Shown here in pieces: positions 45,549-57,582 of a stretch of 64,000 bases of DNA. Positions within the stretch are counted from its first letter, which is position 1, and each line of letters opens with the position of its first letter. The stretch comes from Dentipellis sp. KUC8613 (lineage: Eukaryota > Basidiomycota > Agaricomycetes > Russulales > Hericiaceae): the NCBI GenBank assembly GCA_002286715.1, contig NSJX01000026.1:124001-188000 (forward strand), given 5' to 3'. The notes beneath the pieces were generated by a model. The model was not told the origin of the DNA. It saw only the letters and a program-made list of their open reading frames with translations, and did not search any database. The position numbers and the translations under genes are program-made.

Positions 45549-47080
45549 ATGAAGGTGTGTATCATATGCAGCTAGAAGCCTGTTGTAAAGCCTGATTTTT
45601 TTTTGCTAGGTTCTCGCCGTCCTCTATAACGGATTCGAGGCCGCGAAAGAAGAGCCTCGCCTCCTGGGAACTGTCGAGAATGAGCTGGGACTCCGCCAGT
45701 ATCTCGAATCCCAGGGCCACGAATACATCGTTCGTCCATCATCCATACTAACCAGCCTGTGTTTGGCAATAATAGGTTGTTGTGCACGCAGGTCACGAGC
45801 TCAAAGGATGGGCCAGACAGCGATTTCCACAAGCATATTGTCAATGTACGATGTCGTAACTATGATGCCGCAGCAATAATCCTGACGGTCTTGTTATACA
45901 GACCGACATCCTGATCACCACACCCTTTCACCCCGGCTACCTCACCCGCGCGCTCTTCGATGAGGCCAAAAACCTCAAGCTTTGCATCACTGCCGGCGTC
46001 GGATCCGACCACATCGATCTCAACGCTGCGGTAGAGAAACAGATCCAAGTCATCGAGGTCTCCGGCTCGAACGTCGTCTCTGTCGCTGAGCACGTCATCA
46101 TGTCGATCCTCCTGCTTGTCCGCAATTTCGTGCCTGCCCACGAGGTCCGCCCACCAATTCATCTACATACATATCCTCTGAACTCACTTCTGCACCAGAT
46201 GATTGAGCGCGGAGACTGGCAAGTCTCTCAGATTGCGAGGAACGCGTTCGACCTCGAGGGCAAGGTTGTAGGTACCATCGGTGCCGGCCGCATCGGCTTC
46301 CGTGTTCTGCAGCGTCTGGTGCCATTCCAGTGCAAAGAGCTACTCTACTATGACTATGCTCCTCTCTCTCCCGGTCGGTCAATTTCTTTTTTCTGAACGA
46401 ACCGCATTTCTCATCGCCTCGCAGAGCGCGAGAAGGAGGTCGGTGCGCGCCGCATTGAGGACCTGAAGGAGTTCGTCTCGAAATGTGACCTGATCACTAT
46501 CAATGCGCCTCTGCATGAAGGCACGCGCCACCTCATCAACAAGGATCTCTTGCAGCACTTCAAGAAGGTGCGCCTCAGTCCCCACCTTCATTGACCGCTG
46601 CTCACACTATCACTTTTTTGTGTAGGGCGCATGGCTCGTGAACACGGCGCGCGGGGCGATCTGCAATGCAGAGGATGTCGCGGCGGCCGTGAAGAGCGGG
46701 CAGCTGAATGGCTATGCGGGCGACGTGTGGAACGTACAGCCCGCGCCGAAGGAGCACCCGTGGCGATACATGAAGAACCCGCTCGGCGGTGGCAACGGCA
46801 TGGTACCGCACTACTCGGGCTCGACGCTCGACGCGCAGCTGCGGTATGCGCAGGGCACGCGTGCAATCCTCGAGAACTTCTTGACGGGTAAGGCGCAGGA
46901 CCCGGGTAATGTTATTGTTGGCGTTGGTAAGTCGAATTATCTTTGGTAGCCTGGCGGGAATGCTGATGCGGTGTCTACCTTGCAGGCAAGTACGAGACCA
47001 AGGCTTGTGAGTGTTTCTGAAAATGGCATATCAGTGGTGGTCGCATCTAACCCTCCTCCCTTCTAGATGGCCAACGATGA
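45549..47080 (+). CDS. FDH1: NAD-dependent formate dehydrogenase
   Basis: The start is ATG 45549. The first coding exon has only two codons (45549-45554) before a 55-nt intron (45555-45609). About eight more exons lead to TGA 47078-47080, giving roughly 360 residues, the usual length for fungal FDH. Diagnostic segments are [69 protein letters not shown], the Rossmann motif [16 protein letters not shown] with [43 protein letters not shown], and the catalytic PHYSGST His. The enzyme oxidises formate to CO2 with production of NADH in the cytosol. In wood-decay fungi it is linked to disposal of formate from oxalate decarboxylation. All key residues appear intact. Confidence 0.95.
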
Positions 47081-47365
47081 GATGGCACAAAAATCACCAT
47101 AGTTCAGGCTTAATGTCTCGCGAATCCAAACTGTACAGTAGTGTAGATTATTCATGCTTCCTTGCTAGCGCTTGACCCACCCTTCGTTCCAATCTGCATA
47201 TCCGAGCTCAAATTTCTCACGAGTTCCAGCGCCACAACAATCCTGTCCTTCAAAGATAAGCGCGATTATTCAAATTGGCTTTCAGCACTTCCTATCCTGC
47301 AGCTACACATTGTGAACGGATTCGGGTGTATCAGTCAAAGGGACCCACTCATCAATGCATCAGCC

Positions 47366-48995
47366 TTAAGCTTCCAAAATGTCGTGCCTCTCAATTTCCC
47401 TGCGAATGCTACGCTTTGCCTCCCTGTATTCACTCAGCGTTATTTGGTAGGAGCGCTCGTCAGACTCGGTCGACCGTCGCCAGTATTGAGAGAACGTGGT
47501 GCATTCAGGGAAAAAGAACAGGTCCAGCGATAGATATCGGGCAGAGGTCGCCCGAAACAACCTCTGTGCGATGAGCTCCAGGGTCGGGTGAAAGTTTCTG
47601 TTGTCTGCACGGTCGGTCCCCATTACATGCAACGAGAGGCACTCTAGGTGTGTCAATGTTGTGAGCGCTCCGAGTACTGCGTCGGTGGTTGACAGCTGTT
47701 ATATGATTCGTCAGGGACTTGAATGCCAGTATGGTTCTAGCAACACGGACCTCCTCAAAAAATTCCATGCTGTTTGTTTCTCCGTACAGGCGCAAGCCAA
47801 TGCTCAAATCAAGGAAGCGCAGCGCAGGCAGCGTGTTCGCGAGGGTCCTGAAGAACCACTCAGCCGAAAAATCAGTGTCATCGGTGTGTTCCTCGTCCAG
47901 GCCCTCGTTATCATCGTCTTCATCCTCGTCATCATCGCCATCATCGTCGTTGCTTTCTAACTCGTCAACAAGCACTGGCGGGCTGACAATGTACTTGAAG
48001 CGTTCCAGTCGCACTGTCAATCTCTGAACAGGACAACCCTTGATACTGTCTAGAAACCCCTCGCAGTCAGCTTTCTTGTCAAGACCACTGTGGTTTAGAA
48101 CAATGCTCCGCAGAGGGTGATAATACCGCCGAACAAACAGCAGGACGAAAGGCAGCGGAGCTTTGAGGGTGGCCAGATGTGGCCATACATGCACATCGGG
48201 TTCGAGGTCTTCAAATAGCTCCCTTATTTTGTGATGGTAACATACTGTGAGACTCCGGACGTTTGGGAACACGAGGACGACCTCCTTTGCGGTGAGGGCC
48301 GGCGCCATACTGATGAGGTGGAGCACGCGGAGCCGCGGGAATGTGATATTGCTTGCGTCAAGCAGCGGTATTGTCTTGACGTGCGCGAGCGGCCCTGGGA
48401 GATGGAGCTCGAGTCGCGTCAAGGTGTTCGCAGAAGCCGTCATGAAGCGTGTCATGGCGGGGTATTGTGCTGGATCATTAGGCCACCATATGTCCGCTGC
48501 CAGAGACTGGAGCCCTCGGAGGTAAGGGACTCTACGGATGCCTTTGAAGGATGTCATGTTCTTTTCCCAGATAGCGAGCGACGTGAGTGACGGTGTCCTC
48601 TCAAGGATGTCACATAATCGGGGTTCGATATTGAACATGTATATTGCGTGATTTCCTAGACAGAGTGACCGCAGACTGCTCGCTCCCTCAAGGACATCCA
48701 CGAGGAGTCTGATGATAGTTGTGGTCGTGGACGCAAATTCCACATCCGGGCTCGACGACATATAATGGAGCGTGAGTTCCTGTATTTTGCCTGCAAGGTG
48801 TCTTGAGAGTGCGAAAGAGAGAAAAGAAGTGATCTTTTCTGCATCTCCAATAAGATTGACACTCTTGACGAGATAAGGTCCTACTGCAGCTGCCGCGGCG
48901 CGAGATGTTCGGCTAAATGCAAGGAGTGAGCCTGTATCGAGCATCGGGAATAATATGCTGCTGCAATCATCATTGAGAGCCCCAAAGACCCGCAT
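47366..48995 (-). CDS. F-box/LRR-type protein with an acidic stretch
   Basis: Two exons: 48995-47747 and 47676-47366, joined over a 70-nt intron (47677-47746) that restores a leucine-rich frame (VLLGALTTLTHLECLSLH). Together 519 codons, with ATG 48995 and TAA 47366-47368. The N-terminus looks like a divergent F-box (DDCSSILFPMLDTGSLLAFSR), followed by repeated leucine-rich segments (ELTLHYM; SLRSLCLGNH; TRLELHLPGPL; FPRLRVLHLIS; VRSLTVCYH). Near 47,870-47,960 there is a run of Asp/Glu between LRRs. Proteins of this layout are greatly expanded in agaricomycetes and are thought to act as substrate receptors of SCF ubiquitin ligases. The individual target is unknown. It is convergent with the formate dehydrogenase gene. 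Confidence 0.78.
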
Positions 48996-49640
48996 CTGAG
49001 AGGGTGTTTTAGCGTGGATCTACTCGTGAAATGTGACCAGAAAAGAAACGTACATTGACAGTGAGTTATGATGTTGTGTGCTCACTGCTCCCCACAATTT
49101 GTCCGATGTGACTGTGCTGATCGGGAGGTGGTGAACGGCGTCTGGACCAGCTGTCTAGTACTGCCCTATTTATGCAACAACCATCAACGTTTTCCCACAC
49201 AATATATACATGTGGGTACATATGAGCATCTCTGATACGGGAGACTCACAGGCCAGTTGCTGCAAAAGTAGCACTATAGTACGTGCCAGTCATTCACTAT
49301 CGCCAGGATACGTCCTCAAGCCATCGTTCGCGTTGCAGGAGGTATTAGAAAAGATATAAACAGGATGGTCAGTAGGATTTTTGGGTGGAGATCATTCGAA
49401 TCGACGGCAACATGGCAGCCACGAGTGCGGCCAATGAACGGCTGGACAGCCACGGAGTACTTGTCTGGGTCCATGGACCGTCGAGCCCACGGCCCATCTC
49501 TGCACGGCAGCGTGATTTGCGACCTTGATACACCGACACCGACACCATGCAACAATATTCGATTGTACAATAGCATAATGTAATCGTACTTCTCACTATA
49601 AAATTTCTCCCCACCTGCATGTCCATTCTTACAAGCGTAT
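48996..49640. other. Intergenic spacer of 0.65 kb
   Basis: Spacer between the start of the F-box gene and the 3' end of the Ski3-like gene. No gene or named site is recognised. Confidence 0.4.
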
Positions 49641-52600
49641 TCATGGCGTGCTATTTTGACTTCGCACACTCGCCAGTATCTCCCAATTCTTCTTATCCCA
49701 CGGCGCAAGCATGATCGCTTTCTGTGCCATCCTCTCTGCATTCCACGCATCCTCTGCGTCTCCATCTGGACGCATCGCCTTGGACAGAGCATGCAGAGCC
49801 ATCGATGCCTGCGCATTGGCGACGTCACCTTCAAACCCAGATAGAAGTGCGGTTGCTTTGGCTGGCTGCCCACTCTGCAGTGAGAGCCGCGCAAGGGATG
49901 ACCGCTCTTCACGCCGGGAGGGTTCAGCGTAAATGGCCTTCTGTATTTCGCGTTGAGCTCCAGCGACGTCACCCTAGAAAAAAATCGTCAGTGAAATAAA
50001 TTCGGATCCAAACACAATACATACTTGTCCCAGGTGATGTTGTGCCAATAGGTAAGTCACGTTGCGCTGAGGGTCACGCTCGTAGCGTCGATCTAAGGGC
50101 AATGAAAGAAGTTCGGACAAAGCTGCATCGATGAGGCTATCGTCTTCCGTCAGGATACCCATGCCTGCCAGGGCGTTGATAGCAGTGAGATTCTCCGGAT
50201 CGGCCGTGATGCTGGAAGTGAGATGAGTTATACGCAGATTTCGTGAGGTTTTCAAGAGACAGACCATTCGAGAAGTTGTGCCTTCGCACTTTCTCTGCCA
50301 TCTTCGGTGCCCATAGCCCATAGCACTTGCCCCAGAAGAACCGTAACATGGCCTCTGAGCAGCATGTCATCGCCCGCAGTACTCAACGCCGCTTCCAAAC
50401 TCTCGAGTGCTTCCTCCAGCTGACCGAGCTTGAAGCTCGCCAGACCCGAACCAAATTGACATTGCGTGCGCAGCACCTGGACGGACCGCTCGTCGCTTTC
50501 CTCCGGAAGCAGACCAAGAGCAGTCTGGAACGTCTCCAAGGCACCGTCGTAGTCTTGCAGTGCAAGGCTCATGCGAGCGAGACTTGTGTTCGCGATGACG
50601 AACTGACGCTCGATGATCGGGTCTTCCGAGTCCTCGTAGGCTATTTCTAGAACAGCAATGGCACGACGGAGGTATTCTGTTCCGGCTTGGATGTGTCCGA
50701 CGCGCTCGCTGACAAGTGCGAAGAGGTGCAGAGCCGACGCATCGTCAGGCCGCTTCTTACAGTACCGGTCAAGGATGGAGAAGATAGGGAACATATCCTC
50801 TGAGGAAGCATGACGGTTTCCTGTTTCGGATAGGCGAGTGAACTCCCGTCTCGCATATTCCAGATCGGCGTCAGGCTGTATGTTTGTGAGCGGCGAGGAC
50901 TAGATGTTTGTAAAGTACAATCTCTTACCGCATTAGATGTCAGGCTGACGGCGTGTTCCAGGAGGGCCCTAGAGTCTTTGTAGTGTTCGTTGCGTCTAGC
51001 TACCAGGCTCTGACCGACCCAGGCCAAATCATAATCGGGGTCTAACGTCTGTGCCTTGTACAGGGCTTCATTGGCCAAGTCCGGGTCATCGTGATACAAG
51101 TACAGTAGCCCAAGATGCGTCCAAGTAACAGCATCCTATTCGAGCGTTAGAGCACCAGAAGATCGGTAAGAAGCCTATGACATACCTTAGAGTTGATCTC
51201 CAAAGCCCTCACATATGCATGTTGCGACGCTTTCGGTTTCTCAACAAAATGCATATCTCCCAGAGCTCTCCAGCAACGATCATCAATGGGGTCTTGCTCG
51301 AGAGCTTTCTTCATGCATCCAATCGCTTGCTCCTCTATCTTCGACTGAGAATCGCCGATAGTGATGCTGGACATGCGGTGCAAGGCGACGCCAAGGTCAT
51401 ACCACGCGCTCCCGGTGGAAGCAGCATCCTGAAGACCGAGGGAGATGCGGTAATTGTAAGCTTTCACAGCCACATTAAGAGCATCCCGCCCGGTGATGGG
51501 GTTCAGTGGGATCGCAGGCAGTGCCATAATTCCTGCCAATCGATCACCAGCATCCAGATTGACCAAGGAGAGCACTTCATGCAAAGACTGGCGCACGACG
51601 GCCTCGTCGAGGAATGATGTATTTTGCGACAGACTGAAGACCGCATCCGCCATGGTCTTCCATGCAACAGTCCGGAAGCCAGGGCCGGATTTGAGAAAAC
51701 GAACGGAGATGTCGATCGCAGTCACAAACGATGATTCGGCTCTTGCGATAAAACCCTCGAGCAGTTCTGTCTGGCCAAGATCCAGGTGCGTTTGCGCCAA
51801 AGACATTAAGACACCGGGTTCCTCCGATCGTTCTTGGAGGATCTCCTCGAAGGACGCGATTGCTTCAGCGAACTGACCAGTTTGGCGCTGCACATCAGCA
51901 ATCAGGTACGCGCAGATCCAGTCGTCGGGCCGAAGCTCTTGTGCGCGCGTGAGAGCTTTCAAAGCTGCAACATGGCGGCCGGCCTTGGAATATGCCTCTC
52001 CTAATCGAAGCCAGGAGAGCTGGTCATCGGGTTGGGCGCGAAGAGCAATCTGGAAGGCACGGATCGCTGACGAGTAGTTCCGGCGGTTCTGAAACACATT
52101 GATGAGCCTCAATAGAGCAGCAATGAGTATTCAGAACCTACTAGATCAACAACTCCTGTGGCCTTCCAAGCCCACGCATTTGAAGCGAGATATTTCCCAG
52201 GAGGTGTTTGCTCGCTACCTTCCGTGATACCTTCGAGGCCACCCTCTCCTTCGATGGTTCGTTTAGCGACCACTTCCACGAGATCCCATTCCCTCTCTTC
52301 TGCAAACCCTTCGGCGAGACGTCTGGCAGCATCGCCTTCCCGTGCATCCAGCTCGAAGGCTTTTTGGAAACACTTCGATGCTCGGCTCGGATCTGGTGGA
52401 GTCGCCGCCTCGGAATAATATATGCCAAGCGAAGTGAAAGCAGGCGCGAACGTCGACAGGCATTTCAGCGATGTGATGAAATGCCCGTATGCGGTTTCAC
52501 GATGCCCGTCTTTAGGAAAGCGGGTGAACTTCGAGAAGTTGACCGGTGATGGGATTCACGTACCACCCATATCCCAGAATGCACGTCCTAATTTCCACCA

Positions 52601-54710
52601 GCAACGCGCACGGTCTTCTTCCTTACCTTCCACATCTTCAAGCATGTCGATAGTGCTTCGAAGCTGTTCTGCGCCACCGGTCAAATCACCGAGTTGGACA
52701 CGGCACCAACCATGTTCCTCTTTTGCCCGTATCGCATCATCGGTGTCTTCTGAAAGCAGCTCTATAACCCGGATGAAATAGTTGCTTGCTTCAGACCATG
52801 TACAGCTATGCTCTAGGATGTAGCCGCGACCCATTAGGCACTGGACGTTATCAGGGTCCTGCTGGAGCACTTCGTCGATGATGCGCAGTGCTCGCGCATG
52901 ATGCTTCGGAGGGTATAGCTGAACGAGGGAGGTTGCAAGGGTAACATTGAACGCTTTCTTGACTCTGCACTTAATCAGCAACTAGATAGACTACCCTGGC
53001 TCCATAACTTACTTAGACAGATCTTTCCCTGAAGCTCTGACGGTCCTACGAACCAACTCCAAGCCAACTTCAGCGACAGCAATAGAGTTTTCATAGTCTA
53101 CTTCCCAGAGGTATACTGAAGATAGTACGCGGTGGGCAAGTATCGAAGTCGATAGCTCAGAAAATGCTTCCTACGTCATGAACATGTTAATATCAGCGAT
53201 GTCATTTATTCTACAGCCGTACTCACAAGTATTGCATCAAACGGATCGGTCTCATCGTCTGGAAGCGGGCTCGATATTCCTTCGTCCTCTTCATCTTCCG
53301 ACAAGGGAATCCCATTATACAAAAAGTAGCCCTGGATTAGTCTGGCCATGGATGTATTAGGAAATAGGTGCATAAATTGACGCATAGGAGATAGACCGTA
53401 GTCCTCTGTAGACGTCATGAGTGACAATCGAAAACGATCGTAATATGGATGGTATTACCGATAGTCTCTGCGTCTTGTTCGTCGAGATAGATGACCCAAG
53501 CAAGCTCATCCGGGATATTCAGCAATACGATGCCATTCACGAGTTCTTGAACCTCATCCATGAGCTTTTGTTTGATATCATTGTCCCCAGAGGTTGGTAA
53601 GGCTTGAAGGTACTGCCGCTTGTGACGTAATAGTTTCGACTCGGTCAGACGTCGAAGATCGTCTGAGGTGTTGGGGTGGTTCAATATTTCATGGTAGAAG
53701 GTCGGGAGCTAAGTAATATTGGCAGATGTCCGCGTCAACATAAAAAAATCACTTACTCTAGATGCACCGTACACTTCTCTTCCAACTTCTCGTTTGATCT
53801 CTTCAGGGCCTGCTGCGTTCAACCGTGTCCGACGCTTGCTGACCTCCCGTTCGATGGTCTCCTTCTCCTCGCGCTCAATCAATGATACAATCTCTTCCAG
53901 GATTGGAAGAGAATTGTGAACTGCAGATTGGCTGGCGAAGGTCGACGTTGCTGTCGGATTAGTCGGGTCAGGCTGTGGCAAAGAGGACAGCGTGGAGTAG
54001 AATGGCGATTCAGGGAGGTATAGCGACAGTGCTTCGGTAAGCTCCGCTAGGATTAGTCTCTTGCGCAGGAAAAGTGTCTTGTCAAAACTTACTTCAGCAC
54101 TGGATCCTTTGTCGCGGCGAAGATCCACGATCTTCTGTATTGTCTCCGCACATTTGGTGCAATCGTCGCTAAAGACCGCTCGTGAGCAAAACATATAACG
54201 GAGATATTTCCATACAGGTACTCACACTTTTGAAAATAGCCTAGCTAAACCATACAAAGTCTCGTAGTATTGGTCCCACTGTTGAAGTCGTTCGTAAACT
54301 TTGGAAAGACCCTATAGGAGGAGATTCGAGGTAAGCATTGTGTGAAGACGCATCAAGGCCATCTATACCTGCCAAGCCAACGGTTGCTTAGGGTTCGCTT
54401 CTATGGCCGACCGGTACACCTGCGCATCCCGTCTGAGCAACAAGTCGGTGGATTTAGGTGGAAAGGCAATACTTGCTCGCTCTGGTCCGTTTGACCTAGC
54501 TCAAGGAGAGAGAGGCCCTTAAACACCTTGCTGTTTTGATATCAATGAAGTATAATACTTCCGTACGTCTTGGAAGGGAACTCACGCGTTGTAGTTATCC
54601 GGCTCATAGTCTAGAATCTGAGAACTAGCGTCCAAGGCCGCCTGGTATTCTTTCCTGCCGATCGCGTCTCTTGCATTCTTCAGCTTGTTCTTCACAAAGC
54701 TAGACGACAT
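49641..54710 (-). CDS. SKI3: Ski3-like TPR protein of the Ski (superkiller) complex
   Basis: Very intron-rich gene, ATG 54710 to TGA 49641-49643, about 1,450 residues once introns of about 50 nt are removed; yeast Ski3 is of similar size. The N-terminus SSSFVKNKLKNARDAIGR followed by YQAALDASSQILDYEPDNYNA is the first TPR and matches the family opening. Tetratricopeptide pairs recur along the whole length (RAFQIALRAQPDDQLSWLRLG; ALTRAQELRPDDWICAYL; YKAQTLDPDYDLAWVGQS; ALEINSK). The C-terminus has more TPRs (AQREIQKAIYAEPSRRE; KAIMLAPWDKKNWEIL). Ski3 scaffolds the Ski2 helicase and Ski8 to feed mRNA into the cytoplasmic exosome. The other possibility is a different long TPR protein, but the N-terminal segment favours Ski3. 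Confidence 0.83.
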
Positions 54711-54938
54711 CCCTCGTAGTCACTTCTACGGCTGAAGGGGTCTGTGCTATGCGCTGCAAGCTTGAAATTCGACATCCTCCTGAAAAGCGGGCGTGGGAAT
54801 AACATACTCTGTAGGACGCGCGGCGACCTTGTAATTACTCGGTGCGCGTGTTTCAAGCGCGTCCCAACTTCGAATCCTGCCCTCTCCTGAGCAAATCTCC
54901 TCAATAAAAGACGCCCTATTTGTGGACTGTATCGTACT
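54711..54938. promoter_or_regulatory. Compact bidirectional promoter (SKI3 / CCCH-finger gene)
   Basis: Only 228 bp separate the two divergent start codons (54710 minus, 54939 plus), so core promoter elements must be shared or overlapping. A T-arm-like TTCGAATCC sequence at about 54875 does not form a tRNA. Confidence 0.6.
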
Positions 54939-57170
54939 ATGCCATATTATCGATGTCGTGTACGTTCAAGCACTCTACTTTGGCTCGAAAACATTAATAT
55001 AATAAACCCGATATGCAGTATTACGACGACCAAGGGAACGCAGTACAAGGAGGCTGCAGGAATCTTGGTACATGCGGATTCATTCACCCAAGTGATCCCG
55101 GATGGGACGCAACACCACGCAAGCAAATTGCAGGCGGCCAGGGGGGCGCCGGAAGTGCAGGACCGGGACTCGGAAGAGGGGGTCCTTCCAGGCCGTTCGC
55201 AGCTCGCACCGCCAGCCGAGGTCTTCCTACTCGACCTGCTTCAAATAGGCAAAGTAGCCGTTGGGGGGACCCGCAACCTACAATTGCTACACCTACAATT
55301 GCTACACCAGATGCGACCCAAACGTGGCAAGGCTGGGATTCGACTGCCTCTGCAGACTGGGGCGGATCGGGCAACGCAGGTGCCGATCTAGGCGCAGCGA
55401 AGGGAAAAGGCAAGGAGAAGGCGGATATCGGAGGGTGGGGAAACGTTCCACAGAGCACTTCGGAAATTGGAATGGCTTGGGGAGACGATGGCGAAGCGGG
55501 GCAAGTGGTCGACTCAGGAGCGAATGAATTGGATCCATGGGGAAATCCAGATCCATGGGGTCCTGCATCGAACGCAGGAGGATGGGGTACTGATGTCAAT
55601 GCCAATGCGGGAGGAGGGGGCTCTGGATGGGGCGGCGATGGAGCGGATACTGCATCAAACGTCGACGAAACTATGGAAACATCCACAAACATACCTTCAA
55701 ACCCTCTCGCGCAATCTTCGGAGACACAGGGAATCTCTCAGACTGATCCTCTTCACTTCGCCATGGACGTTGACGAGGACCCCCATCGTGCGTCGTCTCA
55801 CGCACGGACCGACAGCGACTTAGGGAGCACTACGCGTGACTTCGCCTCCCACCCTCCACAGACGCTGTCAGAGAAGCGTCAAGCCTGTATCATGTATCTA
55901 AAGTAAGTTCCACCTACCTTGTCATGGCATTGCGCTTCACGAAAATACTATATAGGCAGGTCGCCAAGGCTGTTGAGCTTCAGAACAGAATATCCAAGGA
56001 AGAGGAATCTTTAGTCCGGTTCAAACGGATGCAGGGCTCTGAGCACTTCGGGCGGGTGGGAACTTTGGGGCGTCAGATCCTGGACACTAAACGTGGAGGG
56101 TACTCCGAGAAGTTACATTCTCTGAAGAAGGATTTCGACACCTGTCTTGAAAAACTCATGAAACTTCCTGGCGTGGAGACCTACGTTTCGGGTCTGCGAC
56201 CTGACACAGAACATCAATTGATCCGGAAATATCTCGAGGAAGTAAAGAAATGGACAACAGCAATAGAGCCATCTATCCGTCAGGTCGTGGCGACAGAGCG
56301 CGCCGCACGGGAAGCCGGGTACGTTATCAATTATCTGAGATGTACACTTTCAAGCTCACCGTGCGATGGAGGCCACCTGCTAGCGATTCCAGCTTCATCT
56401 CGTCACCTCTGCAGCCTGTTCTCCACCAACTTCAATGTCTCGAGGAACGATTACAGAACGTGGATGCTGAGTTCGATCACCACGCTGAACGCATTCTCGA
56501 CTCCATGCTTGATGAAAAATTAAAGCGGAGACACGAGGAAATTGTTACCGCCGTCGCACGTGCGCAGGACAAGGCTTACGGCGAAGCAATGGCACAACCC
56601 TTGAACGAACTTGACGCGAAGCTCTTGCAAGTCGGACATAAGATCGAAGAGCAAGCGGGCCAAGTTGCCTCGCTCATCATAGCCAAGAGATCTGTCGATG
56701 ACGCCGACAGAAATATCAAAGCGGAGCATCTGTCTCTGCTGCAGCGCACTGAACGGGTACGTGCATGTCCGAAACTATGTCTATCGCAGAGTGCTCATCA
56801 AATGATGTTGTAGTTGGAGGCGGACAACGTAGAAATGGCCCGTAGCATTCAAGAAGCCCTACGGCGTTCAAGGGAGCTCAGAGAACAAATTGAGGCATTG
56901 CCCGACCCCAATGCAGCTCCCCAACAGGCGCCTCCGGACGAAATCATGGAGAGAATCGAACCGAAGCTACAAGAAACCCTTCGCAGTGATATGATTCCGG
57001 TGCTGCAGGCACTACGTGAGCACTGCTATCATCGCATTGATGAACATCAAGAACGTCTATATAAGACTGTTTGGGAGGAGCTCCACCCGACATTAATGCT
57101 CGTGGACCATGCTCACCAGCGGATGGATCAACTAGTTGCCGCGGCGGAGGGTATGAACACAAGGGATTAG
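54939..57170 (+). CDS. CCCH zinc-finger protein with coiled coils, function unknown
   Basis: The 21-nt first exon (54939-54959) joins exon 2 at 55019. Together they encode a single N-terminal CCCH finger, with Cys6, Cys20, Cys26 and His30 in the residues MPYYRCR-YYDDQG...GGCRNLGTCGFIHPSD. The next 250 residues are Gly/Trp/Asp-rich low complexity, with WG repeats (SADWGGSGN; GWGTDVNAN; SGWGGDG) and a 15-bp tandem DNA repeat at about 55276-55308. The C-terminal half is helical coiled coil (KAVELQNRISKEEESL; ERTERLEADN-type; IQEALRRSRELREQIEAL), ending at TAG 57168-57170. About 650 residues. WG repeats recall Argonaute-binding platforms and CCCH fingers usually bind RNA, but the role here is inference only. 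Confidence 0.72.
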
Positions 57171-57582
57171 TTTGGAAACGGCTGGTTTTTCGCGCCATGT
57201 ATCTTTATATACAGTGTATTTTTCGTGTACTCTATGCTATCTGTGCCTTCTGGTTTGGGATATCAGACGACGTACCACGTACCCCTCAGCTTTCATCGCT
57301 ATTTCCCTTACAATAATCTCTAATGCCATCAGGTACATGTCATTTGAACGGACGTACTCTACAAATGTGCGTGAAACACAAACCCATCCGCTCAAGAACT
57401 GCCCGCACCGTCCGCGAAGAACAGTAGTACTATATGTAAGCCAACGCTGAAGGTCACTGGAAGCAGCTGGCTGCTAGCTGGTAGCCTCGAAATTCTCAAA
57501 ATTCGCACCGATGGTTGATCTAAACCGCAATCCATATTCATTAATGATATACGAAATATCGTACTCGTAAAACCGTGTCCGT
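57171..57582. other. Intergenic spacer between convergent genes
   Basis: Spacer of 0.41 kb between the ends of the CCCH gene (plus) and the first secreted-protein gene (minus). It is AT-rich at 57180-57260 and is probably the 3' untranslated and polyadenylation region. No gene is seen. Confidence 0.4.

Noticed and set aside
54830..54900. tRNA-like T-arm sequence (TTCGAATCC) in the promoter between SKI3 and the CCCH gene
   Set aside because: The flanking bases do not form a T stem, and no acceptor or anticodon stem can be built on either strand.
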